A stretch of 64,000 nt of DNA from Adenophora triphylla var. japonica (taxonomy: Eukaryota; Streptophyta; Magnoliopsida; Asterales; Campanulaceae): positions 248,001 through 312,000 of the forward strand of contig JAFEMH010002441.1 in the NCBI GenBank assembly GCA_022495995.1. Direction: 5' to 3'. Shown in pieces: positions 33,073 to 44,247 of this stretch. Under the pieces are notes generated by a model. The model saw nothing but the letters and a program-made list of their open reading frames with translations. It did not search any database and was not told where the DNA came from. Position 1 is the stretch's first letter. Each line of letters opens with the position of its first letter. Position numbers and translations under genes: made by a program.

Positions 33073-34362
33073 TCCTAAAAACTCACCCTTTCAATCATCT
33101 AATCCTTGATGTTGTCTTTCAATCACTTAAGAATTCAACCTTTTTTTCGCTCCAAAGCAACAAATTTTATTAATACCAAGAAATTCAATAGACTCGAGTT
33201 GCTTTAGCAACCAAGAATAATACCTACAATTCAAGAATAAAATAGATTGCTTTATATGGCTCTTTGGTTCGTTCATGTCTTGCTTGGTTTCGCCTGATCA
33301 TATCTTGTTCATGGTGCTGCCTTCCCTGTGTTTTGATCCCTTGTCAAAGTTACGCAGTTAATTCCTGGCATTTTTAGTTGGTGCTTATGTCCATGTCCTA
33401 GCTGAATGTCCCTTTATTAGCTTTCTTAAGAGTGGTGTCTATCCGTTGTAGCCCCTCTAATTTCATTTATATTAATTGAATTTGTTTGCCCTTCAAAAAA
33501 TAATATTCCCTTACTCTTAAAGATTAATACAAATTTTATTGTTTTTTGTATGATGTAATGAGGATAAATTGGAAATTCAAAAAAAGTTAAAAACTTATAT
33601 AAGTTACAATTTAGGAGCGAAGGTTTTATCAAAATTCAGAATGAAGCATCATCATTGTCATTGCTCCAGAAGTATATTTCAAGAGATGTATAGCCCAAAT
33701 CAAATTTCATCCGAAACTTCTCTAGAGCATTGACCTCGAAGCCCCCTAAGTAGGAAAACTAATTCCTTCTTAAGTGTGAAATTGTTTTTGGGTCTATGTA
33801 ATTCCGGATTAGATTATATGCAATAGTTTTGGTTAAAGAACATTTTACATTTGTAACTCGTGGCATTTTTTGGTTATATAACTTTATGCACCCAGTATTT
33901 CACCTTTCACATGTTCAAGTTCATTAAGTTCTTTTTGTTTGATAGTTAAACTTTCAAGATGAGCTACTAAAACAGTTGATAGTACACGATTAATTTCTAT
34001 GAGAAAGTGCGTATTATTAAGGTCACTCATAGAAGTTGTAGATAAATGTCACATTACTCTTAATTTGTACGAGAGAATCAATAGTATATCAAAACTAGTT
34101 TCAACTCTGGCATTATTCAATCTTCAACCTACTCCAAATCCTGCATCCAATGAAAATACCCAAAATGACTAAATGAGTTTGCATATAACTCCATTCTCTT
34201 TCATCTGCACTTCATGTCCTTTTTAACTTTCTCATGGAAACAAAAGTTTGTAAAATATCAAAAAAATGTTGCTGCAGTCACCAACATTAATAAAGTGGAA
34301 AAAGAAATGCTAAGGGAGCTCGCAAACCCCTCCCATACCTGATTATGATCTGTTGAGTTCAG
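33073..34362. other. AT-rich sequence left of the MIR395 cluster
   Basis: I see no ORF, LTR end or RNA gene here. It appears to be ordinary intergenic DNA adjoining the truncated GYP-2. Confidence 0.4.
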
Positions 34363-34469
34363 GAGTTCTCCCAAACGCTTCACTGGGGCCGGATTGGGGA
34401 TGTTGAGAATCCAAAATGATTGCAACGACTAGAAAATATTTCCTCCCGTTGAAGTGTTCAAGGGAACTC
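34363..34469 (+). ncRNA. MIR395: Diverged MIR395-like hairpin, copy 1
   Basis: The 3' arm 34449-34469 differs from canonical miR395 at position 1 and at positions 11-13 (TGG to CAA). The 5' arm 34363-34385 still has bases complementary to the canonical TGG, so the fold-back has a 3-nt internal mismatch exactly there, with pairing on both sides. It looks like a decaying or neo-sequence paralogue of the two perfect hairpins about 2.2 and 2.5 kb downstream. Confidence 0.65.
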
Positions 34470-34596
34470 TAGAGAAACCTGGTAATTTATTCTTTTAGTC
34501 TTAATAGCTCAGTTTCTTGCCATCCAGGTGTTGTAAGTTCAACATCCCCTTTATTTTTAATACAGTCTTAGTTTGAACTTGTAAATTTATAAGATG

Positions 34597-35517
34597 TGAA
34601 ATTGTTAATGGCTTAAGAAAGGAGAAAAACAACACTGGTGTGTTGTCAATAGTATTGGTAGCACCAAGGACCACACTGTTCACACCAATCCAATAAATTG
34701 AAAATAATTGAAATAATTATAGGACTGGAATTTAAACACACACAAGAGAGTAGATTTTCTCAAGTTATATAAATATAACTTGAGGTTGCCCGAAGGCAAA
34801 GACTTTGCAATAAATAAGTTTTAGTTACAAGGCCGAAAAGTTCCCTAATGATTTTAAATCAAAATCACAATGGAACGATTAATATAGAAATCAACACTCT
34901 ATCTCACACACGTAAACACTCAAAGATTGAAAGCTAAACACTTTAGCTCAATGGTGTCCATAGGGTTCTGGCAACTCTTGGGACAACACTCCGAGACTGT
35001 GTTCTATCTTTGTGTGAATCTCAACTTTGGATTGTGTAATTTGATGTTGTAATATCCTTACACTTATATAGACTAGTTGAGCTTGCAGCCCACTCAAAAT
35101 AACCAGAATTCTGCCATGTGAGAGAAGTGGAACCACCTTTCCACTTTTAGCTCCATCTTCCTTAATTGTAGAAAGACTTGGTCTTCCCTTGCTTCTTTAC
35201 TTGCTCTCCCTTACTTCTTCAGCCTTGTACCCGTTATATCTTCAGTCCTTCAATGTACATAACACTCCAACAACCTTTGTTTGATCTCCACATTTACACA
35301 TAAATAGAGATTTACATGTGACTTCCTTTCTTACTCACTTGTCCACGTTTGCACAGCTTTTGACCCGTTAAAACACACTAAAAACAGACATAAAAACAAT
35401 TAACAATCACTTTGTTTTTATGAGTAAAAAGCAATAACTATTTACACATTATATTCTGTCAACACAGTGGCCACACAGGAGGCAACACAAGTGCCAACAC
35501 TTGTGTTAACACTAACA
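34597..35517 (-). mobile_element. Solo LTR, copy 1 (921 bp)
   Basis: In plus reading bounded TGAAATTG...CACTAACA with a perfect AGATG duplication (34592-34596, 35518-35522). The minus strand begins TGTTAGTGTTAAC, a usual LTR start. No internal region or second LTR is nearby, so it is a recombined solo LTR within the MIR395 region. Confidence 0.75.
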
Positions 35518-35522
35518 AGATG

Positions 35523-35782
35523 TATTGAACCTACATGCAAATGTGAGCTGAATGAAGTATAGAGAGAATATTTTGGGTGGCCAAATGGCTCTTCGTCATT
35601 TTATAAATAAGTTGTTGAAAAACAAGAAGATCATATATATTACTTGTTGTCCATTGCAGCCTCCTCATATTACAAAAATTCCAAATTACAATCACATAAA
35701 ACTAAGAACAATGTACGTTTTATTTTGCAAAACCACAAGTTTAGTTTGATAAGATATGGTCCACTTTCGGCTAAAGTAGACA

Positions 35783-35841
<59 letters not shown>

Positions 35842-36554
35842 CCTTTCGGCTAAGCATTCCATCGGTTTATATTTGGGTACAACCAGCAGTGAGGGAGGCA
35901 TTTGGAAAAATTCTCATGGGACTGAACCTGGTCAGAAATGTGGACTAAATATAAGATAGGGAATCAAAACTAAGTTGAGATCCTAGCTTTCTTCATTCAT
36001 GTGCTCTCAAAAATTGACCCATCACTTTCAATCTCACATTTACACTTATGCACAATCAAATCTAGTCTTGCAGCTACGATAATCTCATAATACATGTGTA
36101 CGATATGGAGTTTCAATGTAATGCTTCTAATTAAATCAGAATGAACCTGGTCCCAGAACTGTCAATATTCTCTGTGCACCTCAATCGTGACAGGATTGAA
36201 GTTGTGCTTTGTTTGTCAACTACCTCTTATATATATTAAAGATTTTTTACCTTGGCGAATCATAAGTAGGATAGGCAATAGAGACAAAGAGTAAAGAATG
36301 AGATACGGTCACAAATTAATCTTGACATAATCATGACTTCTCATCATACCCACATTTCCGCCCAGGTTCAATCTTGAATATACGTGTTACAAGAGGGGTC
36401 TCTCTCTCTCTCTCCCCACCTGAATACTTCCAATTGACCAAGGCCACGGGTCTTTAACCAAAAAAGCATGAACTACTTTCATTATAAATATCAGGGTTTC
36501 AGGCAATCAATACAACAACATACTCTAGTAAATCAAGGAAGGTCAAGTGTCCTC
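35523..36554. other. Non-coding sequence with CT microsatellite
   Basis: No gene seen. A (CT)25 run spans 35789-35838 and a shorter CT run is near 36401-36413. Apparent ORFs here are microsatellite translations. Confidence 0.6.
35789..35838. repeat. (CT)25 microsatellite
   Basis: A pure dinucleotide run. The duplicate copy at 44197-44242 has 23 units, so the length changed after the duplication. Confidence 0.95.
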
Positions 36555-36652
36555 TAGAGTTTCCTCAAACACTTCATTGGGGAATGTTGTCTCATGCTCT
36601 TCTGCTAGGGGTATCCGAACCCTACTGAAGTGTTTGGGGGAACTCTAGATGG
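36555..36652 (+). ncRNA. MIR395: MIR395 precursor A, copy 1
   Basis: The 3' arm 36625-36645 is identical to canonical plant miR395 (starts CTGAAGTG, ends GGGGGAACTC). The 5' arm from 36557 (GAGTTTCCTCAAACACTTCA) pairs with miRNA positions 2-21 without a bulge, allowing G-U pairs, and the stem extends outward through CTAGAG/CTCTAG. The terminal loop is about 45 nt. miR395 is known to be induced by sulfate starvation and to target ATP sulfurylase and the sulfate transporter SULTR2;1. MIR395 genes are often clustered in plants, as here. Confidence 0.93.
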
Positions 36653-36905
36653 CAGTTGATATTAGTACCACAAAGTTGTTGATGGAGAGCATCCTACTAA
36701 AACCTAAAACTTCTACTCGCTCTTTCCCAAACTGAATGTCCATAAAACTTTCAAATTTGCCCTTGAACAAGATCAAATTTGAAACTTTATTGGAAATTCG
36801 ATAGAGGGATTATATTCTTTTATTTTTTGGGTGAGAGTGTTTTTTTCTTTATTCACGAGATATCAACGATAAAAGCTTTAAATTAAAGGAAATCCAGGTG
36901 TCCCC
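36653..36905. other. Spacer between MIR395 hairpins A and B, copy 1
   Basis: About 250 bp of AT-rich spacer. The short distance allows A and B to be processed from one polycistronic transcript. Confidence 0.4.
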
Positions 36906-37008
36906 TAGAGTTCCTTCAGACACTTCATCAGGAACAAGCTTCAATAGCCTTTAGGCTTTAGCTATATATGTAGCTAAACCCTACTGAAGTGTTTGGGGGA
37001 ACTCCCGG
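36906..37008 (+). ncRNA. MIR395: MIR395 precursor B, copy 1
   Basis: The 3' arm 36984-37004 is identical to canonical miR395. The 5' arm from 36908 (GAGTTCCTTCAGACACTTCA) pairs with miRNA positions 2-21 throughout, with G-U pairs. The lower stem continues with GTGTC opposite GACAT. The loop contains a small TAGC/GCTA stem. It lies about 360 bp downstream of precursor A in the same orientation. Confidence 0.93.
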
Positions 37009-37155
37009 TGACATTTGGCCCTTGTATCTAGAAAACATGGATGGGGATTCCTGTTCTTCAGACTGCATGTGCTGTACTTCCTGGGTAAGTGATCTTCTTT
37101 CTTCATGTTAGGTCATCCAAACCAGACGCTTCAAATCAAAGGAAAAAAGTATCCC

Positions 37156-37181
37156 CTAGAATTCCTCAAACACTTTAGTAG
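37156..37181 (+). pseudogene. Orphan MIR395 5' arm, copy 1
   Basis: CTAGAATTCCTCAAACACTT then TAGTAG is a good complement of miR395 with its flanks, but no miR395 arm follows within 300 bp. It is probably the remnant of a fourth hairpin. Confidence 0.6.
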
Positions 37182-37211
37182 TGTAGAGACTAGCTCGTAT
37201 ACATGGCACTA

Positions 37212-37241
37212 GCATCAGGTGGTGCAGGCAACACCTGATGC
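37212..37241. repeat. 10 bp perfect inverted repeat
   Basis: GCATCAGGTG and CACCTGATGC flank a 10 nt loop just after the orphan MIR395 arm. It is also in the second unit. Confidence 0.7.
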
Positions 37242-37531
37242 CACCTGATACTAATACCAAAAGATCTTTCATACAGGATCCAGGATCCTATACTTCAGAA
37301 TGCTTCTGTTCTTAGTTAATTTGTGTTATATATATGTTCATATTGTATGAATATCATTAAAAAGAAAGGGTGTTAAATCATTTGAACTGACATCCAAACT
37401 TATGTAATATACTTAGCTTCAGTTCACTTTTCTCTAAGTTCCCGGAAAATGCCCAAGCTTATATTACCTGTTGAATGTTAATGAATTGGGGAAAAAATGA
37501 CATATAAATTGAGAATGGTGGGGGTGAGGCT

Positions 37532-38673
37532 TGTTAGGACCTAACTATGTAAACCACATAGTTATTCAGGGTTTTGACAAAGAAATATATCCTATCCAAT
37601 GTTATCTGACAGCTGAGATAACATTGGATATTGAACGGCCATAACTCTTCTGCACAACCTTTATATCAACTGGACAGCTATGATGAAATGATCAAACACC
37701 AAGACAAATCACATAAATTAATGTATTTATGTACAAAGGATCATTACATAATCATCAAACACAAATCCCTATCTCCTAAACCTGCAAACTCTAAAGACTT
37801 AGCCTGACAGCTAAGGTTCTCAACAGCAGAGGTCTCAACCCTCTGATAGCTATGATCTTCAACATCTAAAGAAGTGAAGAATTCCTGTGATGATCAAGAT
37901 GTGCCTTGCCCAATCTCTCCATACAGATGTTGCCAGCTCATCTCCATGAAGATTACATAAAATGGTTGCAGAAATACCGCCTGTTATTATCCAGTCATCA
38001 AAGCTCTAAATGCAAACACTATTCCACCCATCTGCATTTACACCTTTGTCTCCTCCAACGGCTATATTCCAGCCTATAGAAGGAAACCCTCAAGACTGAA
38101 GAAACAATCCCAACACACTCAATCTATCCAACCTCAACTTCAACCTCTCCACACCCGTAAACCCCGCAACCAACAATCAAACAAATCTCGAGACACTTGT
38201 AGAATCGACTTGTGTGTATAAACTAAAATTGTAAATCACATAAGACTGACTTTAAGTGGTATTGTAATTTGCTTCGTGACAAGCAAAGTCCCTAGTAGAC
38301 TGTACTTATTAGGAAGAGGAAGTTCAAGGAACTTGCCTATCCAATCCTTTGTAAATCTTAAAGGAAACTAGATTTAAGTTGATTGATCTCACTTGTCAAG
38401 GTTGACAGTGAGGGTGGAAGTAGGAGGAGTGAACTCTGAACCACCTTAAAATTCCTTGTGTTCAATTGGTATTATCACACAACACACACACACATCTACA
38501 CACACACATACACTATTCGTTTGTCTTTACATTATTTCAACACTTATTATTCCGCTGCACATTTAACACTTGCCTTTAAACCCAGTTAATATCTGACAAC
38601 TAAGATTTCACCACAGCTGTCAAAGCATAACTGTCTAACCTTTCAATATGATTAAAGTAAACATGACCTTTCA
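37532..38673 (+). repeat. SIR-2 5' LTR, copy 1 (1,142 bp)
   Basis: It starts TGTTAGGACCTAAC like SIR-1 and ends CCTTTCA. The interior has diverged from SIR-1 but shares the purine/CTGACAGCTA motif style. Confidence 0.9.
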
Positions 38674-38675
38674 AT

Positions 38676-38687
38676 CGGTATCAGAGC
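38676..38687 (+). promoter_or_regulatory. SIR-2 primer-binding site, copy 1
   Basis: CGGTATCAGAGC, one base from the initiator tRNA-Met site, two bases after the LTR. The copy 2 site is at 47081-47092. Confidence 0.85.
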
Positions 38688-38742
38688 TTGTCTTCACCTA
38701 CAAAAGTCTAACAACTTGTGAAGGATCAATTACCATCCCACC

Positions 38743-39991
38743 ATGCCTCAACCAAGGAGAAATAATGAGAAAGACATTCCCCACGTTGATCACTGTGGAT
38801 CCTTTGAAATTTATGCATCAAAAATTAAAACTTACCTTGATGCAAACAGCATCTGGAACTGGTATGCCCTTGAAAATGAAGTCACTTACCCAGTCTCTGT
38901 AGATACAAATGGTGGGCCTAGCAAAGTAAAATCCCCAGAATTCTGGACAGACTCAGAAAGGCAACTAGTCAGTGCTAATCAAAGTAAAAAACATACTCCA
39001 AAAGAGTGTAAATGACTCCCTAGCACAAGAAATTGCAAAAGAGCCAATTGCAAAGGCTGCATGGGAACTTATACATACCAAATTCCAGAAACACACCAGT
39101 GTTAGAACACAAAACCTATACAACCTTCTTAGACAACTTGACAACTTCAAGTTCTACCCTGGTGAAAAAGTGAGTGCTGCAAAACCAAGATTTGAAGATC
39201 TGGTCAAATCCATTGCTGATCATGGAAAAACTTTTGAGAATCAAGATTTATGTCTCAAAATATATTCCAACCTTCCTCAAGAATATGAGAAGGTGGCCCT
39301 ACTAATAAGAGAAGGTGCAGAATGGAGCACCATGACTGTTGAACAATATTTTGGTAAGCTTGAAGCTTATGAACTAGAAGGAATGATAAAACTTCAACCA
39401 GTTCCCTCCATCTCTCAAACTCTTGCCTTAGTTGCCCAAGAAACCACTCATAAACCCATTACCCAACAAGACATTGATTCCATGGTTCTAAATTCCCTTC
39501 AGAAAGTTAGCCTACCCTCAAATAACCTATCTCAAGGAGACCTTCCAAGTCTCATATCCATGGCTGTCAGAAATACCTTGAGAGCACATAAGAAGTCCTT
39601 TGAGAGAACTTATAGCCCATCCACTTCTGAACAAGAGAACCCCAAAAAGAAAGTTGAATGCTTCAATTGCAAGAAGCTTGGTCATTATTCATCTGACTGT
39701 CCTGAACCAAAAAAACCCATGGATAATCAAACAGCCAAGAAATTCTCCTACTCCAAGGAAATCATTCATAGTTCAAGATGCAGCTGTTATAACTGCACAA
39801 AAAAGAAAAATGAAAAGAACAAAGAGCAAGTATTAATTGTTGTCTCATCCAAGTTCAGTGATGAGGAGTTTGATTTAAGTGATTCTGATGATGAAGGAGA
39901 AGAAGCAATGATATGCTTAATGGCAGGAGATGATGAAGATTCAGACAATGAAGCCTTGAGATTGATACCGAACGGAAAGAATCAGAAATAA
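38743..39991 (+). pseudogene. SIR-2 gag, copy 1, truncated and fused to TRG-2 LTR sequence
   Basis: It starts MPQPRRNNEKDIPHVDHCGS. One frameshift near 38,985, shared with copy 2, separates the first 80 codons from the main frame (38972-39991). The core NLLRQLDNFKFYPGEKVSAA and an intact CCHC knuckle CFNCKKLGHYSSDC follow, then an acidic FDLSDSDDEGEEAM part. At 39947 the duplication junction replaces the rest by ALRLIPNGKNQK read from TRG-2 LTR. This copy lacks the extra frameshift and stop found in copy 2. Confidence 0.88.
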
Positions 39992-40356
39992 TGGGTTACA
40001 AACCCTGGATAAAGAAAGCCTCAGTTTTTCCTTTATTTTCTTTATTCAATAAACAACCTCTGATTTTCAAAATTACAATTAGGCCTAATTATATAATGAC
40101 CCTAGAACTTGAAAAACAAGTCAAAAACTTCCCAAAATAATCCTAGTCTATATAGTAACCTAATCAATCACTAAAACATTAAAATAAAACCATAATCTAC
40201 TTTTATTCATATAAATATTACCTATTTAAAATAAATTCTGAAAATAATAAAATAATAACAAATAAAAATAGTTAAAATCAAATCCTAACTTAGCTCCAGA
40301 TTTTGATCTCCTTGCTTGTCCCGCCCTATCAACTTGTGTGTTATCATACTGTTTCA
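39947..40356 (-). repeat. TRG-2 5' LTR part, duplicated
   Basis: Copy of 31540-31949, ending TGTTTCA next to GYP-2 sequence. Confidence 0.88.
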
Positions 40357-41480
40357 GGTTCGACGGGTATTGAATGTGACTGTCATAGAAGACGAACAGT
40401 AGCTTCGACATAATATCTTTCAGACCATGTGCACTGCTAAGGGTAAGGTTTGCTAGGTAATTATTGATGGTGGTAGTTGTGAGAATGTCGTTTCTACCAC
40501 AATGGTGGAGAAGTTACACTTGAAAACAGAGGCTCACCCACAACCATACCAGTTATCGTGGTTGATTAAAGGGAATGAATTGAAGGTGAATAAACGATGT
40601 TTGGTGCAATTCTCAATTGGCAAACGTTACAATGATGAGGTTTGGTGTGACGTAGTACCAATGGATGTGTGTCACGTGTTATTGGGTCGTCCATGGTTAT
40701 TTGATCATTGGGTTAAGCATGATGGGTTTAAGAATACTTACACATTTCAGAAAGACGGCTGGCTATTTCTTTGTGTCCTACTGACCCGCGTAAATAACCT
40801 ACATCAGTTACTAGTTCAGCGGATGTTGTGGGCCATCAGCTATTGAGCCATTCTGAGTACGTTGGTGTCATGAAACAGGAGTTGGGATTCTGCACCTTGG
40901 TGGTTCTTGAGGGCAATGAAACAACAGGGATACCTCCTGCAGCGATTCAGCCTCTTTTGGACATTTATTCCGATGTAACACCGAATGAAATTCCTCCGGG
41001 CTTACCACCTATGCGGGATATCCAACGTTGCATTGATCTTGTACCGGGCGCGTCGATTCCGAATAAGGCTGCCTACCGTCTGTGACCCAAGGAACATGAG
41101 GAGCTGGAGCGACAGGTTCGAGAGCTACTTGACAAGGGAGTCATTTGGGAGAGCATGAGCCCGTGTGCGGTGCCAGCACTTATGATTCTGAAAGATGGGG
41201 GTGCATTGCGTATGTGTATGGATAGTCGCGCCATCAACAAAATCACCATCAAATACATTTTTCCCATTCCCCGTATTGATGACTTGCTTGATCAGTTGCA
41301 TGGTGCGAGGGTGTTCTCCAAGATCGATCTGCGAAGTGGGTACCATCAGATTCGTGTTAGGTAGGGTGATGAGTGGAAAACTGCTTTCAAGACCTGATAT
41401 AGTTTGTATGAATGGATGGTGATGCCGTTTGGGTTGTCTAATGCTCCGAGCACTTTCATGAGGCTTATGAACCAATTGTT
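40357..41480 (+). pseudogene. GYP-2 protease and partial RT, copy 2
   Basis: Duplicate of 31950-33072 with the same stops after KGKVC and AAYRL. Unlike copy 1, the RT frame is continuous through [20 protein letters not shown] and [16 protein letters not shown], because the base missing in copy 1 is present. It ends at the same truncation before YxDD. Confidence 0.87.
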
Positions 41481-42770
41481 TCCTAAAAACTCACCCTTTC
41501 AATCATCTAATCCTTGATGTTGTCTTTCAATCACTTAAGAATTCAACCTTTTTTTCGCTCCAAAGCAACTAATTTTATTAATACCAAGAAATTCAATAGA
41601 CTCGAGTTGCTTTAGCAACCAAGAATAATACCTACAATTCAAGAATAAAATAGATTGCTTTATATGGCTCTTTGGTTCGTTCATGTCTTGCTTGGTTTCG
41701 CCTGATCATATCTTGTTCATGGTGCTGCCTTCCCTGTGTTTTGATCCCTTGTCAAAGTTACGCAGTTAATTCCTGGCATTTTTAGTTGGTGCTTATGTCC
41801 ATGTCCAAGCTGAATGTCCCTTTATTAGCTTTCTTAAGAGTGGTGTCTATCCGTTGTAGCCCCTCTAATTTCATTTATATTAATTGAATTTGTTTGCCCT
41901 TCAAAAAATAATATTCCCTTACTCTTAAAGATTAATACAAATTTTATTGTTTTTTGTATGATGTAATGAGGATAAATTGGAAATTCAAAAAAAGTTAAAA
42001 ACTTATATAAGTTACAATTTAGGAGCGAAGGTTTTATCAAAATTCAGAATGAAGCATCATCATTGTCATTGCTCCAGAAGTATATTTCAAGAGATGTATA
42101 GCCCAAATCAAATTTCATCCGAAACTTCTCTAGAGCATTGACCTCGAAGCCCCCTAAGTAGGAAAACTAATTCCTTCTTAAGTGTGAAATTGTTTTTGGG
42201 TCTATGTAATTCCGGATTAGATTATATGCAATAGTTTTGGTTAAAGAACATTTTACATTTGTAACTCGTGGCATTTTTTGGTTATATAACTTTATGCACC
42301 CAGTATTTCACCTTTCACATGTTCAAGTTCATTAAGTTCTTTTTGTTTGATAGTTAAACTTTCAAGATGAGCTACTAAAACAGTTGATAGTACACGATTA
42401 ATTTCTATGAGAAAGTGCGTATTATTAAGGTCACTCATAGAAGTTGTAGATAAATGTCACATTACTCTTAATTTGTACGAGAGAATCAATAGTATATCAA
42501 AACTAGTTTCAACTCTGGCATTATTCAATCTTCAACCTACTCCAAATCCTGCATCCAATGAAAATACCCAAAATGACTAAATGAGTTTGCATATAACTCC
42601 ATTCTCTTTCATCTGCACTTCATGTCCTTTTTAACTTTCTCATGGAAACAAAAGTTTGTAAAATATCAAAAAAATGTTGCTGCAGTCACCAACATTAATA
42701 AAGTGGAAAAAGAAATGCTAAGGGAGCTCGCAAACCCCTCCCATACCTGATTATGATCTGTTGAGTTCAG
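41481..42770. other. Intergenic sequence, copy 2
   Basis: Duplicate of 33073-34362. Nothing recognised. Confidence 0.4.
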
Positions 42771-42877
42771 GAGTTCTTCCAAACGCTTCACTGGGGCCGG
42801 ATTGGGGATGTTGAGAATCCAAAATGATTGCAACGACTAGAAAATATTTCCTCCCGTTGAAGTGTTCAAGGGAACTC
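42771..42877 (+). ncRNA. MIR395: Diverged MIR395-like hairpin, copy 2
   Basis: The mature-like arm 42857-42877 is identical to copy 1. The 5' arm has one C-to-T change (GAGTTCTTCC against GAGTTCTCCC), which leaves the stem intact through a G-U pair. Confidence 0.62.
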
Positions 42878-43004
42878 TAGAGAAACCTGGTAATTTATTC
42901 TTTTAGTCTTAATAGCTCAGTTTCTTGCCATCCAGGTGTTGTAAGTTCAACATCCCCTTTATTTTTAATACAGTCTTAGTTTGAACTTGTAAATTTATAA
43001 GATG

Positions 43005-43925
43005 TGAAATTGTTAATGGCTTAAGAAAGGAGAAAAACAACACTGGTGTGTTGTCAATAGTATTGGTAGCACCAAGGACCACACTGTTCACACCAATCCA
43101 ATAAATTGAAAATAATTGAAATAATTATAGGACTGGAATTTAAACACACACAAGAGAGTAGATTTTCTCAAGTTATATAAATATAACTTGAGGTTGCCCG
43201 AAGGCAAAGACTTTGCAATAAATAAGTTTTAGTTACAAGGCCGAAAAGTTCCCTAATGATTTTAAATCAAAATCACAATGGAACGATTAATATAGAAATC
43301 AACACTCTATCTCACACACGTAAACACTCAAAGATTGAAAGCTAAACACTTTAGCTCAATGGTGTCCATAGGGTTCTGGCAACTCTTGGGACAACACTCC
43401 GAGACTGTGTTCTATCTTTGTGTGAATCTCAACTTTGGATTGTGTAATTTGATGTTGTAATATCCTTACACTTATATAGACTAGTTGAGCTTGCAGCCCA
43501 CTCAAAATAACCAGAATTCTGCCATGTGAGAGAAGTGGAACCACCTTTCCACTTTTAGCTCCATCTTCCTTAATTGTAGAAAGACTTGGTCTTCCCTTGC
43601 TTCTTTACTTGCTCTCCCTTACTTCTTCAGCCTTGTACCCGTTATATCTTCAGTCCTTCAATGTACATAACACTCCAACAACCTTTGTTTGATCTCCACA
43701 TTTACACATAAATAGAGATTTACATGTGACTTCCTTTCTTACTCACTTGTCCACGTTTGCACAGCTTTTGACCCGTTAAAACACACTAAAAACAGACATA
43801 AAAACAATTAACAATCACTTTGTTTTTATGAGTAAAAAGCAATAACTATTTACACATTATATTCTGTCAACACAGTGGCCACACAGGAGGCAACACAAGT
43901 GCCAACACTTGTGTTAACACTAACA
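43005..43925 (-). mobile_element. Solo LTR, copy 2
   Basis: Duplicate of 34597-35517 with both AGATG flanks (43000-43004, 43926-43930). Confidence 0.75.
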
Positions 43926-43930
43926 AGATG

Positions 43931-44190
43931 TATTGAACCTACATGCAAATGTGAGCTGAATGAAGTATAGAGAGAATATTTTGGGTGGCCAAATGGCTCT
44001 TCGTCATTTTATAAATAAGTTGTTGAAAAACAAGAAGATCATATATATTACTTGTTGTCCATTGCAGCCTCCTCATATTACAAAAATTCCAAATTACAAT
44101 CACATAAAACTAAGAACAATGTACGTTTTATTTTGCAAAACCACAAGTTTAGTTTGATAAGATATGGTCCACTTTCGGCTAAAGTAGACA

Positions 44191-44247
<57 letters not shown>

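Larger units (their letters stand above)
31540..39946. repeat. 8.4 kb tandem duplication, unit 1
   Basis: This unit begins in the TRG-2 LTR and ends in SIR-2 gag. It is repeated head-to-tail at 39947-48355. Both boundaries share the 7-mer AATGAAG (31540-31546, 39947-39953, 48356-48362). Differences seen by eye are single bases, short indels and a CT repeat of 25 versus 23 units. Confidence 0.93.
37532..39946 (+). mobile_element. SIR-2 fragment, copy 1 (5' LTR to mid-gag)
   Basis: It comprises the 5' LTR (37532-38673), primer site and gag up to the duplication breakpoint. It is a by-product of the tandem duplication, not an independent insertion: the same gag continues beyond the breakpoint only in copy 2. 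Confidence 0.9.

Noticed and set aside
35644..35901. ORFs rich in Ser-Leu or Arg-Glu repeats at 35644-35901 and 44052-44330
   Set aside because: They are translations of the CT microsatellite.
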